Assembly: GCF_020618475.1 (NCBI RefSeq)
Contig: NZ_CP085337.1
Span: 434,001 to 498,000 of the forward strand
Length of the DNA: 64,000 nt
Origin: Haladaptatus halobius
Lineage (GTDB): Archaea > Halobacteriota > Halobacteria > Halobacteriales > Haladaptataceae
Direction of reading: 5' to 3'
Below the pieces are notes generated by a model. It searched no databases and was not told the DNA's origin. It saw only the letters and a program-made list of their open reading frames with translations. Position 1 is the first letter of the stretch; each line of letters opens with the position of its first letter. A program made the translations under genes and the position numbers. Below are positions 24,938 to 33,523 of this stretch, piece by piece.

Positions 24938-25804
24938 ATGTTCGATTCTATCCTGATTCCGGTCGACGGGAGTGCCACCGCAAAGCGCGCCGCCACATTT
25001 GGCTGTGCACTCGCAAAGCAATACGACGCTCATATCGACGCACTCCACGTGCTCGAAGAGCAGTCGCTGCTCCCCGGCGAAATAGGGGATCAAAACCCAT
25101 CAGAGCAAGGACGTGAGGCACTTGATGAAATCACGGAGCTTGCTACCAGATGCGACATCATGGTTGAAACCCATCTTGTGGAAGGCCAACCCAACGAGGT
25201 TATCACTGGCCACGCAGATGAGAACGATATTGATCTTGTTGTGATGGGTCGCCATGGCCGAGGTGGATTGAAAGAGCGTCTGCTTGGTACCGTCACCGAT
25301 CGCGTGTTACGCCAGACCAGCGTCTCAGTGCTCACTGTTCCTGGTGGTGATGTCGAGAACACCACTAGTATTGAGTATGATCGGATTCTCATTACGACAG
25401 ACGGGAGTGAGAATGCTGAGCAGGCGGCACATTACGGTGTTGATTTCGCCCAGCACCTTGACGCTATGCTCCATCTACTCAACGTGGTCGACGTGCAGGC
25501 CGAGGCGGGTGCCTTCGACGCTGGTGGCGTCACAGAGGACTACATTGAGCACCTCGAGACAGAAGGCCGGGAGGCAATCGAGCGACTTGCACAACAGGTC
25601 GATGATAGCGATATCACGATGCAAACAGCTGTGGAACAAGGAGTTTCGCACGAAGCCATTGCTGAGTACGCCGCTGAGAATGGTATCGACCTGATCGTTA
25701 TGGCGTCCGAGGGGGAGTCGAACATAGCGAGCCAATCTCTCGGCAGCGTCACGGATCGTGTTCTCCGCACCGTGGACGTGCCAGTACTAGTTGTCATCGT
25801 TTAA
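24938..25804 (+). CDS. Tandem universal stress protein (two Usp domains)
   Basis: A 288-residue protein from ATG 24938. Domain 1 (about 1-142) opens MFDSILIPVDGSATAKRAAT and has MGRHGRGGLKERLLGTVTDR. Domain 2 (about 148-288) opens YDRILITTDGSENAEQAAHY and has MASEGESNIASQSLGSVTDR. Domain 1 keeps the G-2x-G-9x-G nucleotide-binding pattern; in domain 2 the first Gly positions have changed (ASEGES), so it may bind nucleotide poorly. It lies 9 bases after the zinc-ribbon microprotein and is probably in the same transcript. Confidence 0.9.
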   Translation: MFDSILIPVDGSATAKRAATFGCALAKQYDAHIDALHVLEEQSLLPGEIGDQNPSEQGREALDEITELATRCDIMVETHLVEGQPNEVITGHADENDIDLVVMGRHGRGGLKERLLGTVTDRVLRQTSVSVLTVPGGDVENTTSIEYDRILITTDGSENAEQAAHYGVDFAQHLDAMLHLLNVVDVQAEAGAFDAGGVTEDYIEHLETEGREAIERLAQQVDDSDITMQTAVEQGVSHEAIAEYAAENGIDLIVMASEGESNIASQSLGSVTDRVLRTVDVPVLVVIV

Positions 25805-26140
25805 CAACAATACACACTCCCAAACGGACGTGTCGTTCAATCGGTGGAAGCATCACCGAGATTCATACGATGTGACTGCATATCACTACTACACCAACCT
25901 AACAATCCACTACTTAGTCACCGAAATGGCTGCGCCACTCATCACTGATTTCAGCCCAAGTATACGCAACAAACACCCTGTTTCGAAAGACCGTTATTCC
26001 CCGTTTTCAGCATGTAACGTGATCGGTTGCGACACCTACAATAAACTGTCGAGCAAAGGAAATAGGTATTGGAGTATTAGGTCATCGAGAGCGTGGCAAT
26101 TGTCTCATCAGTATTTCCATACAAATGAGTTGACTTAAGC
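25805..26140. other. Intergenic stretch
   Basis: About 335 bases. A 115-codon frame (25791-26138) overlaps the Usp stop and has no resemblance to any family, so it is not called. Nothing else is seen. Confidence 0.5.
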
Positions 26141-26359
26141 TCAATCGTCCTTGACCCACAAGAAGGCGTCGTTACTGTCACTGTGGAACCGGATATCATA
26201 TTGCCCATCGCCATTTGTATCCCTTTCATATTGTAACTCACTTCCGATTGAACAGTATACACTTAGCCAAACGGTCTCATCGGCAGCAACATCGGAGAGA
26301 TCATGATTTGATGTACTATCAATGCATGCATCTGGACGCGAATATTCTCTCTCATCCAA
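26141..26359 (-). CDS. Hypothetical acidic protein, possibly a C-terminal remnant
   Basis: A 72-residue frame with haloarchaeal composition: DLSDVAADETVWLSVYCSIG and YERDTNGDGQYDIRFHSDSN. The DTNGDGQYD stretch resembles a calcium-binding acidic loop of exported proteins. No signal peptide is present, so it is either a small protein or the end of a decayed exported one. A separate degraded fragment lies just upstream (26485-26640). The family is not recognised. Confidence 0.4.
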   Translation of the reverse strand: MDEREYSRPDACIDSTSNHDLSDVAADETVWLSVYCSIGSELQYERDTNGDGQYDIRFHSDSNDAFLWVKDD

Positions 26360-26484
26360 TTGCTCATCGGTAGGCGGTCTTCATTATCTGGCTATGTACG
26401 GCACGAACCGAGTGAAAAGACGTCGCTATAGCGGACGTGTTCGTAGTTGAGCGTCGACCCGGCCAGATAGATTGTAATAAATGA

Positions 26485-26640
26485 TTAGTCGCCAACGATA
26501 ACGGGAGTGGCGACGGCTGGATTCTCCGGCGATGTTTCAAGGTCACTGTTATCGAAAAGATACGTCCATTTTTGATCGCCGATTACTCGATCGAGGCAGC
26601 AACAAACGCTCGACCGGGTTCGGATGACGATTCCGGCACA
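26485..26640 (-). pseudogene. Fragment of a PQQ-like beta-propeller protein
   Basis: A minus-strand frame ending at TAA 26485 reads LDRVIGDQKWTYLFDNSDLE then SPENPAVATPVIVGD. GDQKWTY followed by PAVATPVIVGD is the typical inter-blade sequence of PQQ_2/WD40-like repeat proteins of haloarchaea. There is no start codon and neighbouring frames are stop-rich, so only about 50 residues survive. The call rests on a short motif. Confidence 0.4.
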
Positions 26641-27008
26641 TATCGTCTTCCCGGATAGACCATTTCATTGACGACGGTTGGACTGCTAATGAAGCCTCTC
26701 TATTATTCCTGTTGCCATGCTTGCAATTCGGTCTCCGCTGAGAGCGCAATCACGGCTTTCTATGTTACCGATGAAATCACTTCGACAACAGGGAGTAGGC
26801 CAGCGACGTAGACTGTGAATGGATAGCCGTACAACCCATAGCTCCATCAACCGAATTTTCCGTATAATTTTTTAAGTAACAAGGTCGTCTACGGTGGGTT
26901 GGCAGTCGTCACTAGGTTTCGTGGCATCAAATTAGTTAAATTCATATGCTGGTCACACTATGACAATAGCGACCGTTGCTGCTAGTGAGATTAATTGCCT
27001 TAAGTGTA
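26641..27008. other. Degenerate intergenic stretch
   Basis: About 370 bases without a credible gene; probably flanking decay of the propeller fragment. A/T runs near 26865-26945 may include control sequences, but no promoter can be assigned to a gene, since the next gene reads towards it. Confidence 0.35.
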
Positions 27009-28466
27009 TTATGGTGTGCGCTCGGCATTCCTATCTGTCGCAAAAATCGATGTCCGGATGCGCCCATCCATGTCGGAGGGAACTGCACAGTCATGTGCAT
27101 GCAGGAGTGTTGGCGCGAGGTCAAGAATCGAGATCTCATCGATCGTCCCCGTCGTAAACATCGGTCCGGTTGCAGCGAACAATCCAGAGCGGGTGTTGAC
27201 ACCGCGCCACTTCTCGTGCTCCCGTGTGAATATCTCGTCTCCACCAAGTGTATCCGAGATGTGAAGAGACGGTGCTTTGTCAACGACGATATCAGGCCAT
27301 TCATCGGCGTATACACCGCTATAGACGTTCTCACCACGATAGACCGCACGCGAAATAGGTCGTCCGTCAGGCGTCGTCAGCCGTTCTAATTTATCGATGA
27401 GTTCGTCGCGTACAGATTCGTAGTCTGGGCTATCTACAGTAAGATAGAGGGGACCTTGTGCGCTCGCGATTGCTGTCGTTTGCTCCCAATTGGCTGTGTC
27501 GAGTTTTCCTCGACCAACGTTCCCTTCATCATTTGGGAGTCGATTGATAAGGCTGTCGGGGACAAATTGCTCGGCGACTGATTGCGGGTCGAACGGCACG
27601 TGAGAATCCATTTCGGCGAGCGTCTCATTTATCCGATCAGCCGTAATCCCTGCTTCGTGAAGGGTGCTGCTAACTTGAGTGTTGAATGAAAGATACCCTT
27701 CCTGTTCGAGCCACCGATTAATATAAAAGACAGCTTGGATCTCGGCATGGCCGTGGTCGCTCATGAGGACGAGGTTTGTCTCATCATCGAGAAATGATGC
27801 GAGATGATCGTCGATCAGTTTCCACGCGCGGAGTGTACGCTCGTCATCCCAGAAATGATGGTGAAGAACATTGATATAGAACGTTGTCAATTGCAAAAAG
27901 GAGAGATCACGACTGTCAAGCAGGTATTTGCCTGCCTTGAATTGGGCATCAATCCGATCAAGGATTTCCTCATACGCAGCAGTCGTCTCTGATTGTAGTG
28001 ACCGTCGTGTTGTCACCCGATAATCGAACCGCCCATGAAGCTCATCCTCAAGTTCAGCGGGGACTGTAAATCCAGTGGTATCTGCGTCTGGTGCACCCGA
28101 GACGTACGCTTCCCCGACTGATTTCGGTGGGAAAGTAGTTGGCACTCCAATGACGCCGACACGTTCCTGCTTGGCAAGTAGATCCCAATATTCAGCGTGG
28201 TCATGGTACCGATCTGCTGGAAGATAGACACGCTGATTGGCAGTATCGATATTATACCACCAGAAGATACCCAGTTGACCTGGATTCTTGCCGGTCGCGT
28301 AGGCTTTCCAATTTGGCGATGTGACTGGCGGCAATACAGATTGCAGATCGCCTGTTACGCCTTGTTCGGTGATTCGTTGCAGTGTTGGGAGTTCACCCGC
28401 CCTGATCCATGATTCAAGCAGTTTGAACCCCGCTCCATCAAGTCCGATAACAATAGTCCTTGCCAT
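27009..28466 (-). CDS. Alkaline-phosphatase-superfamily phosphodiesterase/phosphatase
   Basis: A 485-residue protein. Start MARTIVIGLDGAGFKLLESW holds the first metal Asp (Asp10). PPVTSPNWKAYATGKNPG (about 47-64) corresponds to the nucleophile Thr/Ser region. YINVLHHHFWDDERTLRAW and LVLMSDHGHAEIQAVFYIN (the DHGH metal site, about residue 238) follow. This is the type I phosphodiesterase / nucleotide pyrophosphatase group, hydrolysing phosphate or sulfate esters, nucleotides or lipid head-groups. No signal peptide is visible, so it is probably cytoplasmic. It stands alone; a 275-base gap separates it from the ABC exporter genes. Confidence 0.85.
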   Translation of the reverse strand: MARTIVIGLDGAGFKLLESWIRAGELPTLQRITEQGVTGDLQSVLPPVTSPNWKAYATGKNPGQLGIFWWYNIDTANQRVYLPADRYHDHAEYWDLLAKQERVGVIGVPTTFPPKSVGEAYVSGAPDADTTGFTVPAELEDELHGRFDYRVTTRRSLQSETTAAYEEILDRIDAQFKAGKYLLDSRDLSFLQLTTFYINVLHHHFWDDERTLRAWKLIDDHLASFLDDETNLVLMSDHGHAEIQAVFYINRWLEQEGYLSFNTQVSSTLHEAGITADRINETLAEMDSHVPFDPQSVAEQFVPDSLINRLPNDEGNVGRGKLDTANWEQTTAIASAQGPLYLTVDSPDYESVRDELIDKLERLTTPDGRPISRAVYRGENVYSGVYADEWPDIVVDKAPSLHISDTLGGDEIFTREHEKWRGVNTRSGLFAATGPMFTTGTIDEISILDLAPTLLHAHDCAVPSDMDGRIRTSIFATDRNAERTP

Positions 28467-28741
28467 GTGTAATCACCGTCTCTGATTATACTGGGTCCTC
28501 GCTGAGAGTACACGAGTATCGTCGTTTCCATAGTTATTCAGCACCTACTGAAAGATATATTATAAATATAGCCGAGATGTTACAGTACTTCAACTTATAG
28601 TTACCTATAGAACAGAAAGACTGACAGTCGGCGTTGATCACTAGATCACTTCACAGCATTTTTCTGTTGCAGCGAACACGTAGGTCGGTGGAGCGTGCGT
28701 CGGTCATGCAGGTCCACTCGTAACCTTGCCCGAAATCGGTG

Positions 28742-29581
28742 CTACCGCTCCTTGCGGTACTTCCGGAGCGATAGCGGCGCGAAGACGGCGACGATCACAG
28801 CGGAGGTGACGAGCACCCACGCGACGTCCACGAACTCGACGCCACCGTGCATGAGACCGCGGGTGGCGTCTGCGAGGTGCGTGACCGGGTTGACGCCGAC
28901 CACGATTTGGAGCCACCCTGGCATGGTCGCGGGGTCGACGAAGATGTTGGACACGAACGTGAGCGGGAACAACAGGAGGAAGCTCGTCGTCATAACGGAC
29001 TCGGGCTTTTCGACGGTCAGCCCGACGACGATCCAGATCCAGGAGAGGCTGAACGCGAACACGAGTACGAGCGCCAGCGCGAGTAGCACACCCAAGAGAC
29101 CGGCCCCAGGCCGGAAGCCGAGCACGACGCCGAGCCCGATGACCATCACCGCGGCGATGGAGTAGCGCATGATGTCGCCTAAGAGCGCGCCGACGATAGG
29201 TGCGGGTTGCCAGATCGGGAGTGACTGGAAGCGGTCGAACAGGCCGTTGTCGATGTCCGTGTTGAGCCCAAAACCGGTGTAGACGGTGATGAAGACGATG
29301 GACTGCACGAGGATGCCCGGTAGGAGGAACTGGATGTACTCGCTAGGTGACCCCGCGAGGGCCCCTCCGAATAGGAAGGTGAACAACAGCGTGAACATGA
29401 GCGGGAACGCCGTGACGTCGAACAGCTGGAACGGTACATGCTTGATTTTCAAGAGGGCCCGCCATCCAAGGGTGATCGAGGCGGAGACGGCTCCAGCACG
29501 TGGCGGGCGCTCGGCCTGTGAGAGGACGTCGCTCAGATCCTCCTCCACGACGAGCGGCGCCTCCGTGGTCTCGGTGCTCAT
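28742..29581 (-). CDS. ABC-2-type exporter permease (DrrB-like)
   Basis: A 279-residue protein with a cytoplasmic acidic start, then six helices: e.g. FPLMFTLLFTFLFGGALAG, QFLLPGILVQSIVFITVYTG, IAAVMVIGLGVVLGFRPGAG, LALALVLVFAFSLSWIWIVV, TTSFLLLFPLTFVSNIFVDP and WVLVTSAVIVAVFAPLSLRK. The LPGILVQS and VSNIFVDPATMPGWLQIVVG segments are typical of DrrB/ABC-2 permeases. Its start overlaps the stop of the ATPase gene (ATGA, 29578-29581), so the two are translationally coupled. It pairs with the ATPase to export a hydrophobic compound; the substrate is unknown. Confidence 0.93.
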   Translation of the reverse strand: MSTETTEAPLVVEEDLSDVLSQAERPPRAGAVSASITLGWRALLKIKHVPFQLFDVTAFPLMFTLLFTFLFGGALAGSPSEYIQFLLPGILVQSIVFITVYTGFGLNTDIDNGLFDRFQSLPIWQPAPIVGALLGDIMRYSIAAVMVIGLGVVLGFRPGAGLLGVLLALALVLVFAFSLSWIWIVVGLTVEKPESVMTTSFLLLFPLTFVSNIFVDPATMPGWLQIVVGVNPVTHLADATRGLMHGGVEFVDVAWVLVTSAVIVAVFAPLSLRKYRKER

Positions 29582-30540
29582 GCTGCCACCTCCTCGGTCT
29601 TGTTCTCCGGGGGGTGGCCTGTCAGTGCCAGAAACACCTCGTCTAAACTCGCCTGTCCGAGCGAGAATTCGGCGACGCGCACACCGGCGCCTGCGAGCGC
29701 CGAGAGTGCCGCCGCTGCGTTCTCGTCATCCGTGATGCTTGCAGAGAGCGTGTCACGGCCGGCTCCGTCGAGGATCTCCACACCCAGGAGGTTCCCGAGG
29801 ATGGTCTCAGCCTCCGCACGCCGTTCTGGGTCGTGCAGACGGACGTGGAACGTGCTGGCGCCTACGGCGGCCTTCAGCTCGCGGCTCGTGCCCTCGGCGA
29901 TGACCCGCCCGTCGTCGATCACGGCGAGCCGATCCGCCAGACGGTCTGCCTCGTCCAGATACTGTGTGGTGAGGAGCACAGTCGTTCCCTCGGCGGCGAT
30001 GGCGCGGATGATGGCCCAGACCTGGTTCCGGCTACGCGGGTCGAGGCCCGTCGTCGGCTCGTCCAGAAAGAGCACCTCGGGCGTGACAACCAGACTCGCG
30101 GCGACGTCGAGGCGGCGCTTCATGCCGCCGGAGTACGTCCGCACCTGTCGCCTGGCTGCCTCGGCGAGGCCGAAGGAGGCTAGCAGCTCGTCGGCGCGCT
30201 CACCGGCATTGCGCCACGAAAATCCGAGCAGACGCCCGACGAGAACGAGGTTCTCGCGGCCAGTTAGTTCCTCGTCGATGGAGGCGTACTGGCCAGTGAG
30301 GCTCACCTTCGCGCGAACCGCAGCCGCATCCCGCACAACGTCGTGTCCAAGGATAGTCGCGGTGCCCGCGTCCGGGCGGAGCAGCGTCGCAAGCATCCGG
30401 ATCGTCGTCGTCTTCCCGGCGCCATTAGGACCGAGGAGACCGAACACGGTTCCTCGGGGTATCTGTAGGTCAATGCCGTCAACGGCGAGCGTGTCCCCGA
30501 AGGACTTACGCAAGCCGGTGGTCTCGATTGCGAGCGTCAT
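29578..30540 (-). CDS. ABC exporter ATPase (DrrA-like)
   Basis: A 320-residue ATPase: Walker A LLGPNGAGKTTTIRML, Q-loop SLTGQYASIDEELTG, signature YSGGMKRRLDVAASL, Walker B VLFLDEPTTGLDPRSR, H-loop TTQYLDEADRLADR. The usual H-loop histidine is replaced by Gln, as in many DrrA proteins. The C-terminal 90 residues (ELKAAVGASTFHVRLHDPER onward, ending FSLGQASLDEVFLALTGHPP) are the daunorubicin-resistance-type extension. It is GC-rich and overlaps the permease gene by 4 bases. Drug or lipid export is likely. Confidence 0.95.
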   Translation of the reverse strand: MTLAIETTGLRKSFGDTLAVDGIDLQIPRGTVFGLLGPNGAGKTTTIRMLATLLRPDAGTATILGHDVVRDAAAVRAKVSLTGQYASIDEELTGRENLVLVGRLLGFSWRNAGERADELLASFGLAEAARRQVRTYSGGMKRRLDVAASLVVTPEVLFLDEPTTGLDPRSRNQVWAIIRAIAAEGTTVLLTTQYLDEADRLADRLAVIDDGRVIAEGTSRELKAAVGASTFHVRLHDPERRAEAETILGNLLGVEILDGAGRDTLSASITDDENAAAALSALAGAGVRVAEFSLGQASLDEVFLALTGHPPENKTEEVAA

Positions 30541-30779
30541 TTCGTCGTTCTCCTTGATGTCGTATCAGATATGCGGTCCCAACGATTCGCCGGAGTGGTC
30601 GTCGCCGTTTCGACCGATTGCACGTGGTTCCTTGAGTACCGTGTCGTCTCTCCGCCCTCCGCGAACTGTTTTAGCGTCGTGTCTCCGGCTTCGGAGAGCG
30701 CCCGACGTGCTAGGGCGGTGAATTTTACTCGCGTTTCTGGTACGGTAATTGTCTCTCTCGACCTCTTTATGTAAGTCAT
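30537..30779 (-). CDS. Possible small leader/regulator protein before the ABC exporter
   Basis: An 80-residue basic frame whose stop overlaps the ATPase start in an ATGA arrangement (30537-30540), as would be expected of a coupled operon gene. Contents: MTYIKRSRETITVPETRVKF, ALSEAGDTTLKQFAEGGETT. No domain is recognised. It may be a decayed regulator or simply the exporter's leader. The inverted repeat at 30795-30811 lies just before it. Confidence 0.3.
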   Translation of the reverse strand: MTYIKRSRETITVPETRVKFTALARRALSEAGDTTLKQFAEGGETTRYSRNHVQSVETATTTPANRWDRISDTTSRRTTK

Positions 30780-30794
30780 GGAATATTCTTCGCT

Positions 30795-30811
30795 TGGAGG
30801 TCAATCCTCCA
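30795..30811. promoter_or_regulatory. Inverted repeat TGGAGG-N5-CCTCCA, possible operator
   Basis: TGGAGGTCAATCCTCCA is a perfect 6-bp dyad around 5 bases. On the minus strand a TATA-like CTATATC lies about 30 bases upstream (around 30834-30842), and the dyad sits downstream of it and in front of the exporter operon. Binding there would block transcription initiation or elongation. The regulator is not identified. Confidence 0.4.
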
Positions 30812-30955
30812 CTAGAGCTTAGGCTCGCAGCGAAGATATAGTAGCGCCTAGTGGAGTGTAAGTGAGGCAATTTAGTCAGTGTCACAGATGGGAAATAATC
30901 TCTTTGGACTGATCACAGCCATCCAGTATAATATCAAAAAACGAGTGAACGGAGG

Positions 30956-31243
30956 TTAGTTCGGCAGTTCCTTCCGTCCCGTTCTCACGCACGGCCAGCA
31001 CGGGAAGCCATTGAGCCCGTCACAATCGCATTTCTCTTGTTCAGCTTCGCCGTCTTCCGAGGGGAAGGCCTCAAGCGTCCCATCGTTGCTCGCCTTCACA
31101 ACAGCGGCCATGTGTTTACAGAAAGCGTTGCGGTGGACGTGGTGCGGGCAGGTGCAGGCCATCAGTTTTTCGGTCACGTCGTCGATAGAGACAACGTACT
31201 GGTGGTCTGCGGGCTTCTCGTAGTTCTCATTGGTGCTGGCGAA
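30956..31243 (-). pseudogene. 5'-truncated SWIM zinc-finger gene
   Basis: The frame reads RLFASTNENYEKPADHQYVV, then SIDDVTEKLMACTCPHHVHR, NAFCKHMAAV and an acidic tail with DCDGLNGFPCWPCVRTG. CTCP...FCKH is the SWIM zinc-finger CxCx(n)CxH pattern. Upstream, a TGA in frame blocks a normal N-terminus, and the only start available is GTG 31177, inside the domain. Haloarchaeal SWIM proteins normally have more sequence before the finger, so this is a remnant unless the GTG is used. Confidence 0.65.
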
Positions 31244-31371
31244 TAGTCTGGCAATGATTCTTACAGAACCTCATCGCGATTTGAGTCAGAATCGCAGAAC
31301 GAGCAGGTATTGAATGAATAGGGTAGTAGGAAAATCGCTATAGTTATCATCCGTTTCAGTGTAGCAGTTGT

Positions 31372-31542
31372 ATGGCGAAGAGCGATACTGCCAAAGAATC
31401 TGACAACGGCATTGAGTGGATCGCAATTGGGGCAGGGTTAGGCATGGCAGTAGGCGCAGCAGCAGGAATGACTGGTGCAGGACTCGTCCTCGGAGCAGGT
31501 GCTGGTGTCGCATATCAAACCGCTAAATCCAGGAAGAACTAA
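31372..31542 (+). CDS. Glycine-zipper membrane microprotein
   Basis: A 56-residue protein, ATG 31372 to TAA 31542. After a hydrophilic start (MAKSDTAKESDNGIEW) comes a membrane stretch made of small residues: IAIGAGLGMAVGAAAGMTGA and GLVLGAGAGVAYQTAK, with GxxxG/AxxxA spacing, and a short basic tail. Glycine-zipper helices oligomerise in membranes and occur in some bacteriocins and membrane-tethered toxins as well as in ordinary small membrane proteins. No immunity gene is seen beside it. A mini-element starts about 20 bases after the stop. Confidence 0.65.
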   Translation: MAKSDTAKESDNGIEWIAIGAGLGMAVGAAAGMTGAGLVLGAGAGVAYQTAKSRKN

Positions 31543-31561
31543 CAAGAGCTCGTTATCTGAA

Positions 31562-31700
31562 TTGCAGGCGCTAAAACCCCGCCGTAAACGGCGGGGAGAC
31601 AGCGTCGTCTTTGATTTACTTTCACTGTGCGACACACCGTCGTAAAAAAGCATTTCGTGGAAGCAGGAAGCCCTGCCCTGAAGGGCGGGGTAGTTCACAC
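31562..31700 (+). mobile_element. TnpB-derived mini-element B (about 138 bases)
   Basis: Left end GCAGGCGCTAAAA with palindrome CCCCGCCGTAAACGGCGGGG (31577-31596), then GTCGTCTTTG. Right end palindrome CCCTGCCCTGAAGGGCGGGG (31671-31690) and TAGTTCACAC. The smallest of the family: both ends with a short interior (about 75 bases) and no gene. It can only move if a TnpA acts in trans. Confidence 0.7.
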
Positions 31701-31803
31701 ATAGACCCCCTTTCTATCAAAAATTTATGCAAATTTTTCCCATGAAGTACTTAATATCACCGCTGAAAGTCCCTACAAAACGTCGACTGACCATCACTAG
31801 AAA

Positions 31804-32391
31804 CTACTTCGATGCAATAGCACAGATTCCCATCTCCTTCTCCTCAATTCGAATGTTGTCGAACCCTCCATCTGAGAGAAGTGGTTGTAATTCATCAGAT
31901 GATTGACCGGCACTCGGTGTGAAGCCAAGCACCACTCGACCAGACGGCTTCAGAACCCGACGTATCTCCTCAAGACCCTCGATGGGATTGGGCCAGACTT
32001 GCATCGAATTGATAGAAAACGCCAGATCAAAGGTTCCATCCTCGTAAGGCAAGTCATCAACTGAACCAAATCGTAGCTCGACATTACCGGCCTCAACGTC
32101 CTCTGCGTTCTGGTTTAATGCGAGTTCAACCATCACCTCAGAGTAATCAACGCCAGCGACAAAGCCATCTGGAGTTCTGGCAGCTGCCGATTGAATACCA
32201 ATGCCCGGACCGAATCCAATCTCGATGACGTGGTCAGTTGGCTCAACGTCCAGCTCTGACAATACCCACTCGGCCATTTTGCGCTTTCCGCGTGTCGCCA
32301 ATAGTCGTCCTCCGATTCTACCAAGGAGCCCACGCGGACGCCCGAACATCCGATCCAACAGAGTGTTTTTCGGATTCAATACGACCACCAT
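31804..32391 (-). CDS. SAM-dependent methyltransferase (class I)
   Basis: A 195-residue protein with SAM-binding motif I VIEIGFGPGIGIQSAA (about residues 54-69), motif II around GVDYSEVMVELA, LPYEDGTFDLAFSIN (motif post-II), and the RRVLKPSGRVVLGF motif III. This is the UbiE/Methyltransf_11 type that methylates small molecules. The substrate is unknown. A short hydrophobic/basic N-terminus (MFGRPRGLLGRIGGRLL) may help membrane contact. It stands alone. Confidence 0.88.
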   Translation of the reverse strand: MVVVLNPKNTLLDRMFGRPRGLLGRIGGRLLATRGKRKMAEWVLSELDVEPTDHVIEIGFGPGIGIQSAAARTPDGFVAGVDYSEVMVELALNQNAEDVEAGNVELRFGSVDDLPYEDGTFDLAFSINSMQVWPNPIEGLEEIRRVLKPSGRVVLGFTPSAGQSSDELQPLLSDGGFDNIRIEEKEMGICAIASK

Positions 32392-32691
32392 GTTGGCTGA
32401 AATTGAGGACCATTCGCTATGGTGTCTGTCTTTGGATATGGCACTCCCGGTTCGGTGGAGTGGATCTCAGTGGGACTCATCTCCAATCCCAATCGGGGGA
32501 GTCTCAGATGAGATTGACCCGATTTTCTGGCATCTAATGGCATATTCGATTAGGCGTGGTCAAGGTGATTAACACCACTGCCGGAGATTTTCGGGACATC
32601 AAAGTAGCCGAGTGAACTCATAAATCACGTCGGTGATTCCGTCTCACTGTCGTCTGTCATTTGCAACGTGTGCAGTCGTAGAATGAGGTAC
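32392..32691. other. Intergenic stretch
   Basis: About 300 bases between two minus-strand genes. The methyltransferase promoter should lie at its left and the HTH_10 gene's end at its right. No credible gene or repeat is seen. Confidence 0.45.
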
Positions 32692-33399
32692 TCAAACGAG
32701 GCGTGAAAGAACCTTGGACTCAATTTTTTGGAGATGTTCACCAACGGTTGCCCGGCTACGATCCACTTTCGCCGCGATATCCTCGAGCGTTGCCTGTCTC
32801 GGCACCTCGTAGTAACCCAATTCGACGGCCACTGTCAGCATCTGATGCTGCCGGTTCGTCAGTGTAGCTCCGAGATCTTGAATCCCAGGATGATACTCAC
32901 CTGTCTTCTGGAGACGTATCTCAACAATATCGGAGAGTGCCTCGAGCGACTGCCGGAGTGACGGTTCTTCGCCGATTAGTGTCGCTTTGACGAAACCGCC
33001 GTCACAAAATTCTAGAGGAGTGTCAAGAATGACCTCGAATTTGTGAAGCGTCGAGACAATCGATCTAACAGGGTCAGTGAGTTCACAATGGACATACGCA
33101 AAGCCCTCACCATCTCCCTGACCCACGATATCGTAGTTTAGAACCTCTGATGCTGTGTCAAGTTCTTCATTGATTTGATCGAGTTCCCCCCGGAAATGAT
33201 GGAGCATGACGATTGTTCCATCGTCGACGAGATTAAAGTGATGGAGGTACTCTCGTGATACTGATGTACCTTCGGGGGATATCTCGTCGTCTATTTTCAA
33301 GAGTATTGTTGCATACCTCGTTCGCGTATTTGTCTGTTGATTCCTGTAGTCCTCGTCAGTTCGTCGCTCGGGTAATTTGGTGGAGTGGCTTCCCGTCAT
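32692..33399 (-). CDS. HTH_10 (bacterio-opsin-activator family) regulator
   Basis: A 235-residue protein. The N-terminal 165 residues are the usual variable sensor domain (TRYATILLKIDDEISPEGTS onward). C-terminal residues about 175-232 are HTH_10: LTNRQHQMLTVAVELGYYEV, then PRQATLEDIAAKVDRSRATV (recognition helix) and GEHLQKIESKVLSRL. The family activates or represses haloarchaeal genes in response to unknown signals. It has no obvious operon partner; the methyltransferase and a small membrane gene flank it. Confidence 0.9.
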   Translation of the reverse strand: MTGSHSTKLPERRTDEDYRNQQTNTRTRYATILLKIDDEISPEGTSVSREYLHHFNLVDDGTIVMLHHFRGELDQINEELDTASEVLNYDIVGQGDGEGFAYVHCELTDPVRSIVSTLHKFEVILDTPLEFCDGGFVKATLIGEEPSLRQSLEALSDIVEIRLQKTGEYHPGIQDLGATLTNRQHQMLTVAVELGYYEVPRQATLEDIAAKVDRSRATVGEHLQKIESKVLSRLV

Positions 33400-33523
33400 G
33401 TGTTCGCCTCCTCGATAAACTCTATAAGAGGAATACTGGCCCCTTTATTTAAGTGAGCCGAATACCTCCGGCGGCGAATCCATGTTCCATCGGTTCTCGT
33501 TTATTAGTAGAACTAAACGATCT

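Noticed and set aside
25791..26138. A 115-codon plus-strand frame after the Usp gene
   Set aside because: Overlaps the Usp stop, with His/Tyr-rich composition unlike haloarchaeal proteins.
29600..30721. A 373-codon plus-strand frame across the exporter ATPase
   Set aside because: Antisense of a clear ABC ATPase; Ser/Arg-rich composition typical of shadows in GC-rich DNA.
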